NCBI GenBank assembly: GCA_944387095.1 | Contig: CALXDP010000001.1 | Span: 124,001 to 188,000 of the forward strand | Reading direction: 5' to 3' | Origin: an uncultured Oscillospiraceae bacterium | Lineage (GTDB): Bacteria > Bacillota > Clostridia > Oscillospirales > Oscillospiraceae | Length of the DNA stretch: 64,000 nt | Shown here: positions 19,397 through 27,754 of the stretch, in pieces | Numbering within the stretch: the stretch's first letter is position 1 | Layout of the letters: every line of letters starts with the position of its first letter | Notes under the pieces: generated by a model | Told to the model about the DNA's origin: nothing | Seen by the model: the letters and a program-made list of their open reading frames with translations, nothing else | Databases searched by the model: none | Made by a program: the position numbers and the translations under genes

Positions 19397-19425
19397 AGTC
19401 TACCCGCTTTGGCGCCGGTTGTCAA
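19397..19425 (-). promoter_or_regulatory. Sigma-A promoter of the alpha/beta hydrolase gene
   Basis: On the minus strand TTGACA (19420-19425), a 17-base spacer and TAGACT (19397-19402) lie about 54 bp ahead of the GTG start. Confidence 0.7.
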
Positions 19426-19865
19426 TTTGCCCTTGGCCTCTGCTCCGGAAACGCCCTCCCTGCTCCCCTGGGGAAAGCATACCCCCACCCCGCCGCAATT
19501 CTTGCGGCGGGGTGGGGGTATGTAAATCGGACACACTTTCTTTCACGCCCAGTTCTTCTCCCAAAACATCTTACGGCACATCAGCCGGACCAAAGGGCCG
19601 CAATCCCAAAGCTGCCGCAAAACCACACAGGAGGGGAAGTTCATGCCCCGGGTCTGCATCCAGGCGCCAAACCTGGCTCTTTAAACAGCGATACCGCAAT
19701 CGATTATTCCTGGACACATCACACAGCAGACACACAGGAAAATATCACAGGAAATAAACGGCAGCCGGCCGTCCAGGCGTATCAAGGAGAAGGCCAGCCT
19801 ATGGACCAGCCCGTCCGCCACAGCGCATGCCAGAATGACGATGAGAACCATGGCGTACAGCTCGT
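19426..19865. other. Gene-poor region with a long perfect hairpin and short ORFs of unclear status
   Basis: No family-level protein is recognised here. A perfect inverted repeat of 21 bp per arm with a TTC loop occupies 19478-19522 and has no U-run. On the minus strand 19543-19644 could encode 33 residues (ending MCRKMFWEKNWA), but without a Shine-Dalgarno. On the plus strand GGAGGGG precedes ATG 19643, which opens only 13 codons. A longer plus-strand reading continues in another frame towards ATG 19801. The region may be a degraded gene, a repeat-derived element or an RNA gene ending at the terminator at 19866. Confidence 0.5.
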
Positions 19866-19903
19866 GCAGGGCTGCCGCTCAGCCCTGCTTTTGTTCTCTT
19901 TCT
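19866..19903 (+). terminator. Plus-strand intrinsic terminator at the 3' end of the DUF2461 gene
   Basis: The arms GCAGGGCT and AGCCCTGC with a seven-base loop are followed on the plus strand by TTTTGTTCTCTTTCT. It contains the stop codon of the minus-strand DUF2461 gene. The U-run faces plus-strand transcription, so a transcript from the gene-poor region probably ends here. Confidence 0.6.
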
Positions 19904-20589
19904 CCCGACGCGGTATCCCGGGGGTCCGGGTCCGCCCACAGGGTGGAGAAATAATCATAGTATGGCATCAGGAACGCAAACCCTTCCACCAGCTTATCTG
20001 CCAGCGCCGGGGTGTAGAGGATCTCGTCCAGCCCCTCCTCATGTCCAATAGTCAAAGATTTCTTGTTGTACCAATCGGCCAGCCGGGGTTCCGCCGGCAT
20101 CTTGGCCCGGCAGTACTCCGGCCCATTCAGCACAAACTCGTCCTGCCTTTTCAGCCGGTTGGCCAGCCGCAGCAGCGGCTTTGGGTCCCGGTCGATCCGG
20201 GCCCGGTGCTTGGCCATCACCACCGGTTTGGCACACCAGAACCCCATGCCGTAGCTCCACTGCTCTGGGGCCAGTTCAAACCACAACACGGGGCGGGCCC
20301 CTTCCTCCCCGCCATCCCAGCGGAACAGGGACAGCCAGAGATGATCCTTGTAAGGGCCCCGGCCAAACAGCCGGCGGGCGTCCCGATAAATCCGGGACAC
20401 CTTCACATTCAGGCCGCTCTGGGGAAAGCGCTCCAACAGGGCGCTTTGTACCTGGGCGCCCAGTTCCTTCATCGGAACGTAAAAGGATCTCTGGTAGCGC
20501 TCCTTGTTGGCCTCAAACCAGCTTCGCTCATTGTTGAACCGGATCCCCCACATGAAGTCCACCGTCTCCTGGGAAAAGCCTTGAAACAT
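19879..20589 (-). CDS. DUF2461 domain-containing protein
   Basis: The 236-residue protein belongs to the DUF2461 (TIGR02453) family of unknown function. Recognised by FSQETVDFMWGIRFNNERSWFE at the start, VSRIYRDARRLFGRGPYKDHL mid-protein and ELAPEQWSYGMGFW. The family is cytoplasmic and has no known catalytic residues. AGGAGG lies ten bases before ATG. The start is only 5 bp after the VanW gene, so the two are co-transcribed. No functional link to VanW is known. Confidence 0.88.
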   Translation of the reverse strand: MFQGFSQETVDFMWGIRFNNERSWFEANKERYQRSFYVPMKELGAQVQSALLERFPQSGLNVKVSRIYRDARRLFGRGPYKDHLWLSLFRWDGGEEGARPVLWFELAPEQWSYGMGFWCAKPVVMAKHRARIDRDPKPLLRLANRLKRQDEFVLNGPEYCRAKMPAEPRLADWYNKKSLTIGHEEGLDEILYTPALADKLVEGFAFLMPYYDYFSTLWADPDPRDTASGEREQKQG

Positions 20590-20594
20590 AGCCG

Positions 20595-22403
20595 TCAGCC
20601 TCCTGTTCCCGCCCCGGTGTGCTCTCCGCTGGGCGCAGGCTCAGTGGGAACAGAAGGGGCCGGGGTCGGTTCCACCGTGGCGGAGGGGGTCGGCTCCGGA
20701 GCCGGAGTGGGCTCTGGAGAGGGGCTGGGTTCCGGGGAGGGCGTAGGCTCTGTGGACGGGGCAGGCTCCTCAGTCACCGGCCCGCCGGGCAGGGGATCTC
20801 CCTCCGGCGTCAGCCCCAGGCTGGGGGCGTCAGCTGGGTTGAAGAGGATCACCTTGTCCCGTTTGGCATATCTGCTGTGATTTTCATAGGTGCGGGAAAT
20901 CAGGTTCCCGTTCCCATCGTATACGCAGCGGTAGACATCCACCTCATAGCCGGTATACGGGGTAGTTTTAACCCTGGTGGTCCCCCGGGGAATACTGGCG
21001 TCCGGCTCATACACCGTCTCCCAGGGTGTCGTGGACGTGGTGTACCGCTGGGTCTGGACATAGGTGTCGTCCGTCTTGGTGCCATAGAAGGACACCGTCA
21101 GCCGGTTCCCGCTGACATAGGCGACAATTTTGATGGGATGCTCCATATTGTTGCGGAACTTGTAGTCCAGGCTGGGATAGTACACCGTGGCGTCCAGGCC
21201 GTTGGGGATATAGCCGGTGGTGAAGGCATGGGCGGCCCGGTTGATGATCTCCAGATTGGCGTATACGGTGCAGTAATAGATGGAAGAGGACACCTGGCAG
21301 ATGCCGCCGCCCACCATGTCCACCGTCTCCCCGTTGGCGTAGCCGGTGGACATCATATAGCCGTTGGCTGTGGAGGGATTGCCAATGGTGCCCAGATAGG
21401 AGAATACCTCGCCGGGCAGGATCACCACGCCGTTGCAGGAGGCGGCGGCCCGGGCCACGTTAAAGGACCGGGCGTACACCCCGTCCAAATTGGTGGTGAC
21501 CGTGGAGAGCAGGTCCTGGTAGAGGTACTGCTCCGACTCGCTCAGGTCCGGCTGGATAAAGATGACCGGAATGGTACAGGTCTCCCCCGGACCGGTCTCG
21601 TTCAGGATGGCCTGGGCCTCCGCCGGGTCCACCCCCACGCCCACCACAGTGGGCGTGATGGTGCCGTCCTCCAGCACCTGGGACGCCTGGGGCTCCACAT
21701 GAACCAGCTCGGCCAGGATCTCACCATTCAGCTCGGCGGTGGGGACCGTCTCAGTGTCCACCATCAGCTTGGTCTGGCCAGCGGCCAGGGCCTCCAGCAC
21801 CTGCTCCATCAGGGCGTCCACATCCACCTGCGCCCCATCCACGCCCCGGGTCAGGGTTAGCTCTTCATCTCCCAGTTCATAGGTAAAGTCCACAGGGGCC
21901 ACATACAGCTCCTGGGCGATCTGCTCCAGCATCTGTCTGGCCTGGCGTTCTCCCACCTGGGTGAAGGACAGGGCATTCAGCGGCAGGCTCACCGGTTCCC
22001 TGCCCAGCCCCAGCCAGAGCAGACCCAGCCTGAGGAAGGGCTGGGCCGCCTTCGCTTCCATGCCCTGATCCACCGCGGACTGGGGATCGCTCTCCAGCAG
22101 GCTGCCGGGCAGCTCCACACTTTTCCCATCGCCATAGCGCAGGGTGAGCACCTGCCGTTCCAGATGCTCCTGCATATAGTCTGCCATCTGGCTCACCGCA
22201 TCCTGCTCGGCCACACCGCCCAGATCCAGCACCACCGCACCGGCGCTGTCCTGGGCCTGAACCCCGGGCAGCAGGCGGCCGTTATCCTGCACCCATTTGC
22301 ACAGCCCACAGTAGGCTCCCACTAATATCAATACGGCAACCGCCCCAATGATCCCGATCAGCGCCGGGACGGGCAGTCTTTTTTTCTCTTTGGATTGTTC
22401 CAT
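20595..22403 (-). CDS. VanW family protein with peptidoglycan-binding-like repeats and a Pro-rich tail
   Basis: 602 residues: a short basic N-terminus and one membrane anchor (residues about 12-33), then an extracellular region with two domains of the type found before VanW domains (residues about 60-290). The VanW domain follows (about 300-490; VARAAASCNGVVILPGEVFSY and GGGICQVSSSIYYC). A tail of about 75 residues is made of PTPSPEPSP-like repeats and ends EHTGAGTGG. VanW proteins accompany some glycopeptide-resistance clusters, but no vanA/X/H-type gene is present, so a general cell-wall role is more likely. GGAGG lies six bases before ATG. Confidence 0.9.
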   Translation of the reverse strand: MEQSKEKKRLPVPALIGIIGAVAVLILVGAYCGLCKWVQDNGRLLPGVQAQDSAGAVVLDLGGVAEQDAVSQMADYMQEHLERQVLTLRYGDGKSVELPGSLLESDPQSAVDQGMEAKAAQPFLRLGLLWLGLGREPVSLPLNALSFTQVGERQARQMLEQIAQELYVAPVDFTYELGDEELTLTRGVDGAQVDVDALMEQVLEALAAGQTKLMVDTETVPTAELNGEILAELVHVEPQASQVLEDGTITPTVVGVGVDPAEAQAILNETGPGETCTIPVIFIQPDLSESEQYLYQDLLSTVTTNLDGVYARSFNVARAAASCNGVVILPGEVFSYLGTIGNPSTANGYMMSTGYANGETVDMVGGGICQVSSSIYYCTVYANLEIINRAAHAFTTGYIPNGLDATVYYPSLDYKFRNNMEHPIKIVAYVSGNRLTVSFYGTKTDDTYVQTQRYTTSTTPWETVYEPDASIPRGTTRVKTTPYTGYEVDVYRCVYDGNGNLISRTYENHSRYAKRDKVILFNPADAPSLGLTPEGDPLPGGPVTEEPAPSTEPTPSPEPSPSPEPTPAPEPTPSATVEPTPAPSVPTEPAPSGEHTGAGTGG

Positions 22404-22485
22404 CTCGCACCTCCAAAAGGCCCCCGCGTCCGGCCCTCTCTCTGACCGGCAGGGATTGCGGCAGCCTTTTTACAAACTACATGAT

Positions 22486-22515
22486 ATTGTACCACCAGTC
22501 CCCAGCGCGGAGCAA
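22486..22515 (-). promoter_or_regulatory. Possible promoter of vanW-DUF2461
   Basis: On the minus strand TTGCTC (22510-22515), 18 bases and TACAAT (22486-22491) lie about 80 bp before the VanW ATG. The -35 box is weak. The stretch 22516-22881 is AT-richer than its surroundings and shows no credible gene or structure. Confidence 0.4.
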
Positions 22516-22881
22516 TAACATTTTTGTAAAAAAGAGTTACAGTTCAATAACAGCGCATTCCCGAATCTATTTTATGAGGTCCTGGGGCCTCGTATCCCGT
22601 TTTGCAGGCCCTCTGTCCCTGTCTGCCAAAATATCTCATCCATCTTTTCACCAATATGGACATTTCAATTTTGAATAGACGCCAAATCTGCCTGGATACA
22701 TCCCCCCATAATCGCACTTTTCCAATCGCGGCAGATTTCAAATCCGGCCTACGCGCTGTTTTTTCTGCGGGGCTGAAAATGCTGCCAGAAATGCTCCATA
22801 CAGCATTGCCCTGGGAATTTTTCGGCTTGTGTTGGCCCTCCCAGCCATCTCCCACTTGGCACCTACCGCCGCAAGAAGCTC

Positions 22882-22910
22882 TTTACACCCACTCCCAAAC
22901 CGTATATAAT
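22882..22910 (+). promoter_or_regulatory. Sigma-A promoter of the XpaC-like gene
   Basis: TTTACA (22882-22887), a 17-base spacer and a perfect TATAAT (22905-22910) lie 40 bp ahead of the ATG. Confidence 0.8.
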
Positions 22911-22950
22911 GTTAGATGCAGCAGTCCACGCATGGAGGAGGCGCGACTAC

Positions 22951-24450
22951 ATGGCTGGCTCCCAGCAAAACGGCCCCGGCAATAACCAGCACAACAGCAA
23001 CCAGAATGGCCAGGGGCCGGGCTACCATTACGAATATAATTATAACTACAACTTCAATGGCGGTCCCAGCCGGCCACCGCGAAAGGACAACGGCTGGGGG
23101 GATTGGATTGGCATCATCATCCTGTTTGTGCTCCCCTTTGGCATCACCCAGGTCATCGCCAGCATCTGGGCCATCCGGAAGGTACTGGGCATGTCCCGGC
23201 AGCAGCGCAACCACTACTACAACCAGTTCCGCCAGACCGCCGAGCGGATCAAGCGGGACGTGGAGGACGTTTTCCGGGACAACCACAACTCCGGGTTTTC
23301 CGGACAGTCCTATGACCCCAACGCCCAGAACACCAACTATCATTATACCGCCGGCGGCCAGCAGAGCTGGGCCCAGCCCGGTCCCACTGCAGGCCCCTGG
23401 GAAAACCCCGGCCCCACCAGGGAGCCCTGGGAGCAGACTGCCCAAAAAGCGGATGCCTCCAAGAAGGGTGCTTCGGCGAAGAAAGCCGCTTCCTCCAAAA
23501 CCTACAAGGCCAAGGTCAAGCGCAACGCCCGGAAGGTGGCCCAGGTAGACGAGAAGGCCGGAAATGGCCTGATCATCGGCGGTGCTATTATGTCCGGTAT
23601 CTTCGGCTTGGGTACGGCTACCATGCTGATCGAGTTTCTGGACTCCCTGTTCCGGGGCTACTTCTTCTCTGCGGACCTGATCGGAGTGCTGGCCTGCGGC
23701 GTCTTTTTCGCCGGTGGCCTGGCCATGCTGCTGGCCGGCATCGGCGGGAAAAACCGGCGGGAGCGCATCCTGAACTACCTGGGCTACATCGGAACCAACG
23801 AGGAAATCGGCCTGGCCCACATGGCGGCCACCTTCGGTGTATCGGTGCGCAAGCTGTGCAAGGACCTGCGCTACATGCTCTCCAAAAATATCCTGCCCTA
23901 TGGCTACCTGGACCTGGCCGAGGGCAAGCTCTACCTCACCGACGAGGGCTATCAGGCCCGGGAGCCGGAGTCATCCCCGCAGGATGACGCCGGGTCCGGC
24001 GGGGAGTCCGCTGGCCGTCAGAAGGCGCAGAGCAAAGAGGACGCCATCCTCCGGGAGATCCGTCAGATCAACGAGGCTATCCCCGATGAGTCCATGAGCG
24101 CCAAAATCTCCCGCATTGAGGAAATTACCGCCAAGATCCTGGCCTACCAGAAGTCCCATCCCAACCGGGAGAGCCAGCTGCGCCCCTTCCTGAACTACTA
24201 TCTGCCCACCACCCTGAAGATCCTCCGTGCCTATGCCCAGCTGGAGGCCCAGGGGGTGGAGGGGGAGAACATCACCGCCGCCACCGAGCGCATCGAGGGC
24301 ATGATGGACCAGGTGGTGGCCGGATTTGAGAAGCAGCTGGACCGGCTGTTCCAGGATGACGCCATGGACATCACCTCCGACGTCCAGGTGCTGGAAAACA
24401 TGCTGAAGAAGGATGGCCTGTCCGGCGACAACATGACCATGACCATGTGA
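22951..24450 (+). CDS. XpaC-like (5-bromo-4-chloroindolyl phosphate hydrolysis) family protein
   Basis: 499 residues in four parts. First comes an Asn/Gln/Tyr-rich start with YEYNYNYNFNGG, then a hydrophobic segment (IGIIILFVLPFGITQVIASI). A Lys/Ala linker and two more membrane segments follow (GLIIGGAIMSGIFGLGTATML and DLIGVLACGVFFAGGLAMLL). After a winged-helix-like stretch (IGLAHMAATFGVSVRKLCKD), the C-terminal 130 residues are coiled and match the XpaC family (LRPFLNYYLPTTLKILRAY). The biochemical role of XpaC is unclear; it often sits beside TelA-type genes, absent here. Start: ATG 22951 with GGAGGAG ten bases upstream; an upstream ATG-like start at 22909 lies inside the promoter -10. 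Confidence 0.75.
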   Translation: MAGSQQNGPGNNQHNSNQNGQGPGYHYEYNYNYNFNGGPSRPPRKDNGWGDWIGIIILFVLPFGITQVIASIWAIRKVLGMSRQQRNHYYNQFRQTAERIKRDVEDVFRDNHNSGFSGQSYDPNAQNTNYHYTAGGQQSWAQPGPTAGPWENPGPTREPWEQTAQKADASKKGASAKKAASSKTYKAKVKRNARKVAQVDEKAGNGLIIGGAIMSGIFGLGTATMLIEFLDSLFRGYFFSADLIGVLACGVFFAGGLAMLLAGIGGKNRRERILNYLGYIGTNEEIGLAHMAATFGVSVRKLCKDLRYMLSKNILPYGYLDLAEGKLYLTDEGYQAREPESSPQDDAGSGGESAGRQKAQSKEDAILREIRQINEAIPDESMSAKISRIEEITAKILAYQKSHPNRESQLRPFLNYYLPTTLKILRAYAQLEAQGVEGENITAATERIEGMMDQVVAGFEKQLDRLFQDDAMDITSDVQVLENMLKKDGLSGDNMTMTM

Positions 24451-24481
24451 TCCGGAGGCCCGGAACATCGCCGCATTTTTT

Positions 24482-24521
24482 CAGAGGGTTCTTCCCGCCG
24501 TGGGAAGAACCCTCTGTTTTT
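24482..24521 (+). terminator. Terminator of the XpaC-like gene
   Basis: A perfect 15-bp stem (CAGAGGGTTCTTCCC and its complement) with a five-base loop is followed by TTTTTCTG on the plus strand. Confidence 0.85.
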
Positions 24522-24527
24522 CTGCCG

Positions 24528-25598
24528 TCAGGCGAAAAAGAGCGCCTTCAGACTCTCGGTATAGGGCGCCCGGCAGATTCCCTTCTCCGTGACAATCCCG
24601 GCAATCAGGCTGTGATCGGTCACATCGAAGGCCGGGTTAAAGCACTTCACCCCCGCCGGAGCCATGGGCTCCCGGTACCACAGGGTCCGGATCTCCTCCG
24701 GGTCCCGCTCCTCGATGGGGATGTCCGCTCCCGTGGGGCAGGCCAGATCAATGGTGGAGGTGGGCCCCAGCACATAGAAGGGGATCCCGTAGTGCCTGGC
24801 CAGGATGGCCACGCCGCTGGTGCCAATCTTGTTGGCCGTGTCCCCGTTGGCAGCCACCCGGTCGCAGCCCACAAAGCAGGCCTGCACCCAGCCGTTCCCC
24901 ATCACCACGGAGGCCATGTTGTCGCAGATCAGGGTCACGTCCACCCCCGCCCGGCCCAGCTCATAGGCGGTCAGCCTGGCCCCCTGGAGCAGGGGGCGTG
25001 TCTCGTCGGCAAACACCTTCAGGCGGATGCCCCGCTCCCGTCCCAGCAGAATAGGGCCCAGGGCGGTACCGTACCGGGAAGTGGCCAGGGGGCCGGCGTT
25101 GCAGTGCGTGAGAATGCCGTCCCCCTCCTTCACCAGGCTCAGGCCGTATTCTGCGATGGCCCGGCACATGGCAATGTCCTCCCGGTGGATGGCCAGGCAC
25201 TCCGCCTCCAGGGCGGCACACACCCCGCTCCACCCCCGGGACAGGGCTTGCCTGGCCTTTCCCAGCATCCGATCCACCGCCCATGCCAAGTTCACCGCCG
25301 TGGGACGGGCGGCGGCCAGCTGCCCGGCCTGCCCGGACAGCGCCGCCAGGTTGGCGGCCGCCGGGGCCTTCTCCGGCAGCTGCCGGGCCAGCACGTATAC
25401 CCCGTAGCCGGCGAAGATGCCGATGGCGGGCGCGCCCCGCACCCGCAGCCCGGAGACGGCCTCGCACAGTTCCTCCAGGCCGTTCAGCTCCAGGTATACC
25501 TCCCGGTTGGGCAGCTGGGACTGATCCAGAATCCTGACCTGCCGCCCATCCTCAGACAGCCCCACATGGCCGGAAAGGGGTTCCCGCATTTGCTCCAT
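24528..25598 (-). CDS. mtnA: S-methyl-5-thioribose-1-phosphate isomerase
   Basis: The 356-residue enzyme isomerises 5-methylthioribose-1-phosphate to the ribulose form in methionine salvage or in the related anaerobic MTA/5-deoxyribose routes. The family features are [13 protein letters not shown] near residue 55, [25 protein letters not shown] with the catalytic Cys, and [19 protein letters not shown] with the catalytic Asp. The usual Ala of VGADR is Cys here. The start at ATG 25598 has AGGAGG nine bases upstream; the longer reading from upstream lacks a site. No mtnK, mtnP or aldolase gene lies nearby. Confidence 0.93.
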   Translation of the reverse strand: MEQMREPLSGHVGLSEDGRQVRILDQSQLPNREVYLELNGLEELCEAVSGLRVRGAPAIGIFAGYGVYVLARQLPEKAPAAANLAALSGQAGQLAAARPTAVNLAWAVDRMLGKARQALSRGWSGVCAALEAECLAIHREDIAMCRAIAEYGLSLVKEGDGILTHCNAGPLATSRYGTALGPILLGRERGIRLKVFADETRPLLQGARLTAYELGRAGVDVTLICDNMASVVMGNGWVQACFVGCDRVAANGDTANKIGTSGVAILARHYGIPFYVLGPTSTIDLACPTGADIPIEERDPEEIRTLWYREPMAPAGVKCFNPAFDVTDHSLIAGIVTEKGICRAPYTESLKALFFA

Positions 25599-25625
25599 CG
25601 CCGTGTACCTCCTGCCGTTTTCTCC

Positions 25626-25655
25626 ATGATACGCCGGCAGGTGCCGGGCTGTCAA
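25626..25655 (-). promoter_or_regulatory. Sigma-A promoter of mtnA
   Basis: On the minus strand TTGACA (25650-25655), an 18-base spacer and TATCAT (25626-25631) lie 28 bp before the ATG. Confidence 0.75.
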
Positions 25656-25686
25656 GGCAGGGCGGTCATCCCGCCCCAGAAACAGG

Positions 25687-25722
25687 TCTCCCGGCAGGCC
25701 CCCATGGGGGCCTGCCGGGAGA
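25687..25722 (-). terminator. Terminator of the C-S lyase/transporter/RidA operon
   Basis: A stem of about 16 bp (TCTCCCGGCAGGCCCC and complement) lies 13 bp past the stop of the glutaredoxin-like gene. The minus strand continues CCTGTTTCTG, a weak U-run. Confidence 0.55.
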
Positions 25723-25734
25723 TGGATCATATTT

Positions 25735-25995
25735 TTAGTTTATGCTGTCAAGCACCCGTTCCAGCTCCAGGGTGACACAGCCATCCTCCAGCACAAAGCA
25801 GGGGATGCCCAGTGCCCCCTTCTGCTTTGCACCCTCGAAAGCCGGGTCGGTTTCCCGCAGGGCCAGATAGTCCTTCAGGTCGGCCAGGCTGGCGGACAGG
25901 TTCTTGAACTGGATCTCCGCCCTGGCCTGGCACAGCTGGTTGAGGGCGAACAGGGTGTCAGGGCACAGGTGGCTTCCGATCACGGTGACTTTCAT
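25735..25995 (-). CDS. Glutaredoxin-related thioredoxin-fold protein
   Basis: The 86-residue protein has a beta-alpha-beta start, [20 protein letters not shown], with a single active-site Cys (CPDT) where glutaredoxins have CPYC. Next come the cis-Pro segment [14 protein letters not shown] and a short helix. It is probably a monothiol redox protein. It is the last gene of the operon, 10 bp after ridA, behind a GAGG site. A role in reducing disulfides made during cystine breakdown is inferred from context only. The long upstream in-frame reading over ridA was rejected. Confidence 0.75.
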   Translation of the reverse strand: MKVTVIGSHLCPDTLFALNQLCQARAEIQFKNLSASLADLKDYLALRETDPAFEGAKQKGALGIPCFVLEDGCVTLELERVLDSIN

Positions 25996-26005
25996 CCCCG
26001 GTCCC

Positions 26006-26374
26006 TCACTTGACGGCGATAGCCTCGATCTCGCACAGCGCGCCCTTGGGCAGGGCCTTGACCGCCACGCAGGAGCGGGCGGGTTTGGAGGTGAAGTACT
26101 TGGCATACACCTCATTGAAGGCGGCGAAGTCGCCCATATCGGCCAGGAAGCAGGTGGTCTTGATCACCTTGTCAAAGCCAGCGCCGGCGGCCTCCAGGAT
26201 GGCGCCCACATTTTTGCAACTCCACTCGGCCTGGGCGGCGATGCCCTCGGGCATGTCTCCGGTCTGAGGGTTGACCGGCAGCTGTCCGGAGGTAAAGACC
26301 AGGCCCAGGGCCTCGTAGGCCTGGGAGTAGGGACCGATGGCGCCGGGGGCTTTGTTGGTATCAATGATATTCAT
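26006..26374 (-). CDS. ridA: RidA family reactive enamine/imine deaminase
   Basis: The 122-residue protein hydrolyses 2-aminoacrylate and related enamines to keto acids and ammonia, preventing damage to PLP enzymes. Seen are the N-terminal APGAIGPYSQA motif, FTSGQLPVNPQTG, and the C-terminal ARSCVAVKALPKGALCEIEA with the substrate-binding Arg and the Glu of active members. AAAGGAGG lies before ATG. It lies in an operon with a C-S lyase whose reaction produces 2-aminoacrylate, which fits well. Forms trimers in known members. Confidence 0.95.
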   Translation of the reverse strand: MNIIDTNKAPGAIGPYSQAYEALGLVFTSGQLPVNPQTGDMPEGIAAQAEWSCKNVGAILEAAGAGFDKVIKTTCFLADMGDFAAFNEVYAKYFTSKPARSCVAVKALPKGALCEIEAIAVK

Positions 26375-26428
26375 GGGAAGTTCCTCCTTTTAAAATATTG
26401 CTTTGTTTGGAATCCGTTGTGGCCAGCC

Positions 26429-27697
26429 TCACTGGACCTTGGCCTGCCCCTTCTTGGCGGCGATGGCCTTGACCAGCCAGTCCTTGCCCTCCACTAGGCG
26501 GGTGACCATCATGGAGGCAATCGTGTCGCCGGAGGAGTTCAGGCAGGTGGCAGCGGGGTCAAAAATGAAGCCCAGGGTAGCGATGATGGGAAACGCCTCT
26601 GCCGGGAAGCCGAACATGCTGACAATGAGCATCTCGCCCACCAGGCCGCCGCCGGGGGCACCGGAGAGCACGAAGGCGGATAGGATGGCCACCACGATGG
26701 ACATGGCGTAGGTTTCCACGCCCACGAAGGGCATGTCAAAGATGCCGTAGAGGAAGGCAATCTTCACGATGGAGCTGAGCACAGAGCCGTCCATGTGCAT
26801 GGTACAACCCATGGGCAGCACCAGGTCACTGACATCCTCGGGCACACCGATGGAGTTGCAGGCCTCCTTGTTCACAGGGATGGTGGCAGCGGAGGACTGG
26901 GTGGCGAAGGCGGTGATGGCAGGGCGGAAGATATGCTTGAACATGACCTTCACGCCCAGCTTCCCCCCGGCCAGGAAGGAATACAAAGGGAAAAAGATGA
27001 TGAAATAAAGGGCACAAAGCGGATAGTACACCAGCATGGAGCGGCCATAGTCGCCCACGATCTCGGGGCCATAGGTAGCCACGAGGTTGGCAAAGTAGGC
27101 ACCCAGGCCCAGGGGCGCGATGACCATGATGACACCCACAAACTTCATGATGATGTCGTTGAGATTGATCAGCAGCTTGCCCATGGGGGTCTCATCGCCG
27201 CCGCAGGCAGACACGCAGAATCCGAAGATGATGGCGAAGATGATCAGGGGCAGCATGTTGGATTTACTCCACAGTTGGGAGAAGTCATCCACCGTCAGGG
27301 AGCTGACGATCAGCTCGGCGGCGGTCTTGACCTCCCCAGCTTCGCTGGTGGTCATTTCGATGGTGGTCCCGGCGGAGGGGCTGAAGATGTTCACCCAGAT
27401 GAGCACGCACACGGCGGCGATGATGCCGGTAAAGATGAAGGTGCCAATCGTGCCACCTAGGATCTTGCCCAGGCGCTTCATATTGGCCATGCTGCCCACG
27501 GCAGAGGCGATGGACACGAATACCAGGGGAACCACGATGGTGAACAAAAGGTTCAGGAAGATGTCGCCGATTGGCTTGATGGTGGTGCCCACGGCAGGGG
27601 CGAAGGCCCCTATGAGGGCGCCGATAATAATGCCGCCTAGGATCAGGATCAGACTTCCGTACTGCTGCCAGAAGCTTTTCTTTTGGATGGTTGCCAT
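26429..27697 (-). CDS. Dicarboxylate/amino acid:cation symporter (DAACS family)
   Basis: The 422-residue carrier of the GltP/TcyP family has eight membrane helices and two re-entrant loops. The serine-rich first hairpin (TAFATQSSAATIPV) is seen near residue 275. The TM7 signature and HP2 region follow (PMGCTMHMDGSVLSSI and LSGAPGGGLVGEM), with the substrate-binding tail DPAATCLNSSGD. The Asp and Arg positions that separate glutamate from neutral substrates cannot be settled by eye. Family members take up glutamate, aspartate, serine or cystine. The C-S lyase upstream and RidA downstream make a sulfur amino acid such as cystine the best guess. Confidence 0.9.
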   Translation of the reverse strand: MATIQKKSFWQQYGSLILILGGIIIGALIGAFAPAVGTTIKPIGDIFLNLLFTIVVPLVFVSIASAVGSMANMKRLGKILGGTIGTFIFTGIIAAVCVLIWVNIFSPSAGTTIEMTTSEAGEVKTAAELIVSSLTVDDFSQLWSKSNMLPLIIFAIIFGFCVSACGGDETPMGKLLINLNDIIMKFVGVIMVIAPLGLGAYFANLVATYGPEIVGDYGRSMLVYYPLCALYFIIFFPLYSFLAGGKLGVKVMFKHIFRPAITAFATQSSAATIPVNKEACNSIGVPEDVSDLVLPMGCTMHMDGSVLSSIVKIAFLYGIFDMPFVGVETYAMSIVVAILSAFVLSGAPGGGLVGEMLIVSMFGFPAEAFPIIATLGFIFDPAATCLNSSGDTIASMMVTRLVEGKDWLVKAIAAKKGQAKVQ

Positions 27698-27754
27698 AGT
27701 GGGTGTCTCCTCTCTTTTTCAAATTTCAAAATTATTTTCTGTTAAGGCAGTCTG

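Noticed and set aside
19374..19757. A 127-codon plus-strand frame
   Set aside because: It starts in the hydrolase promoter and runs through the perfect hairpin; Pro/Arg/Ser-rich composition suggests a chance frame, though part of the segment may be a decayed gene.
20640..20790. Repetitive DNA at the vanW 3' end as a tandem repeat element
   Set aside because: Explained by Pro/Ser/Glu-rich coding sequence in the vanW frame.
22544..22855. A 100-codon minus-strand frame upstream of the XpaC-like gene
   Set aside because: No Shine-Dalgarno and no recognisable protein; the region is AT-rich intergenic DNA.
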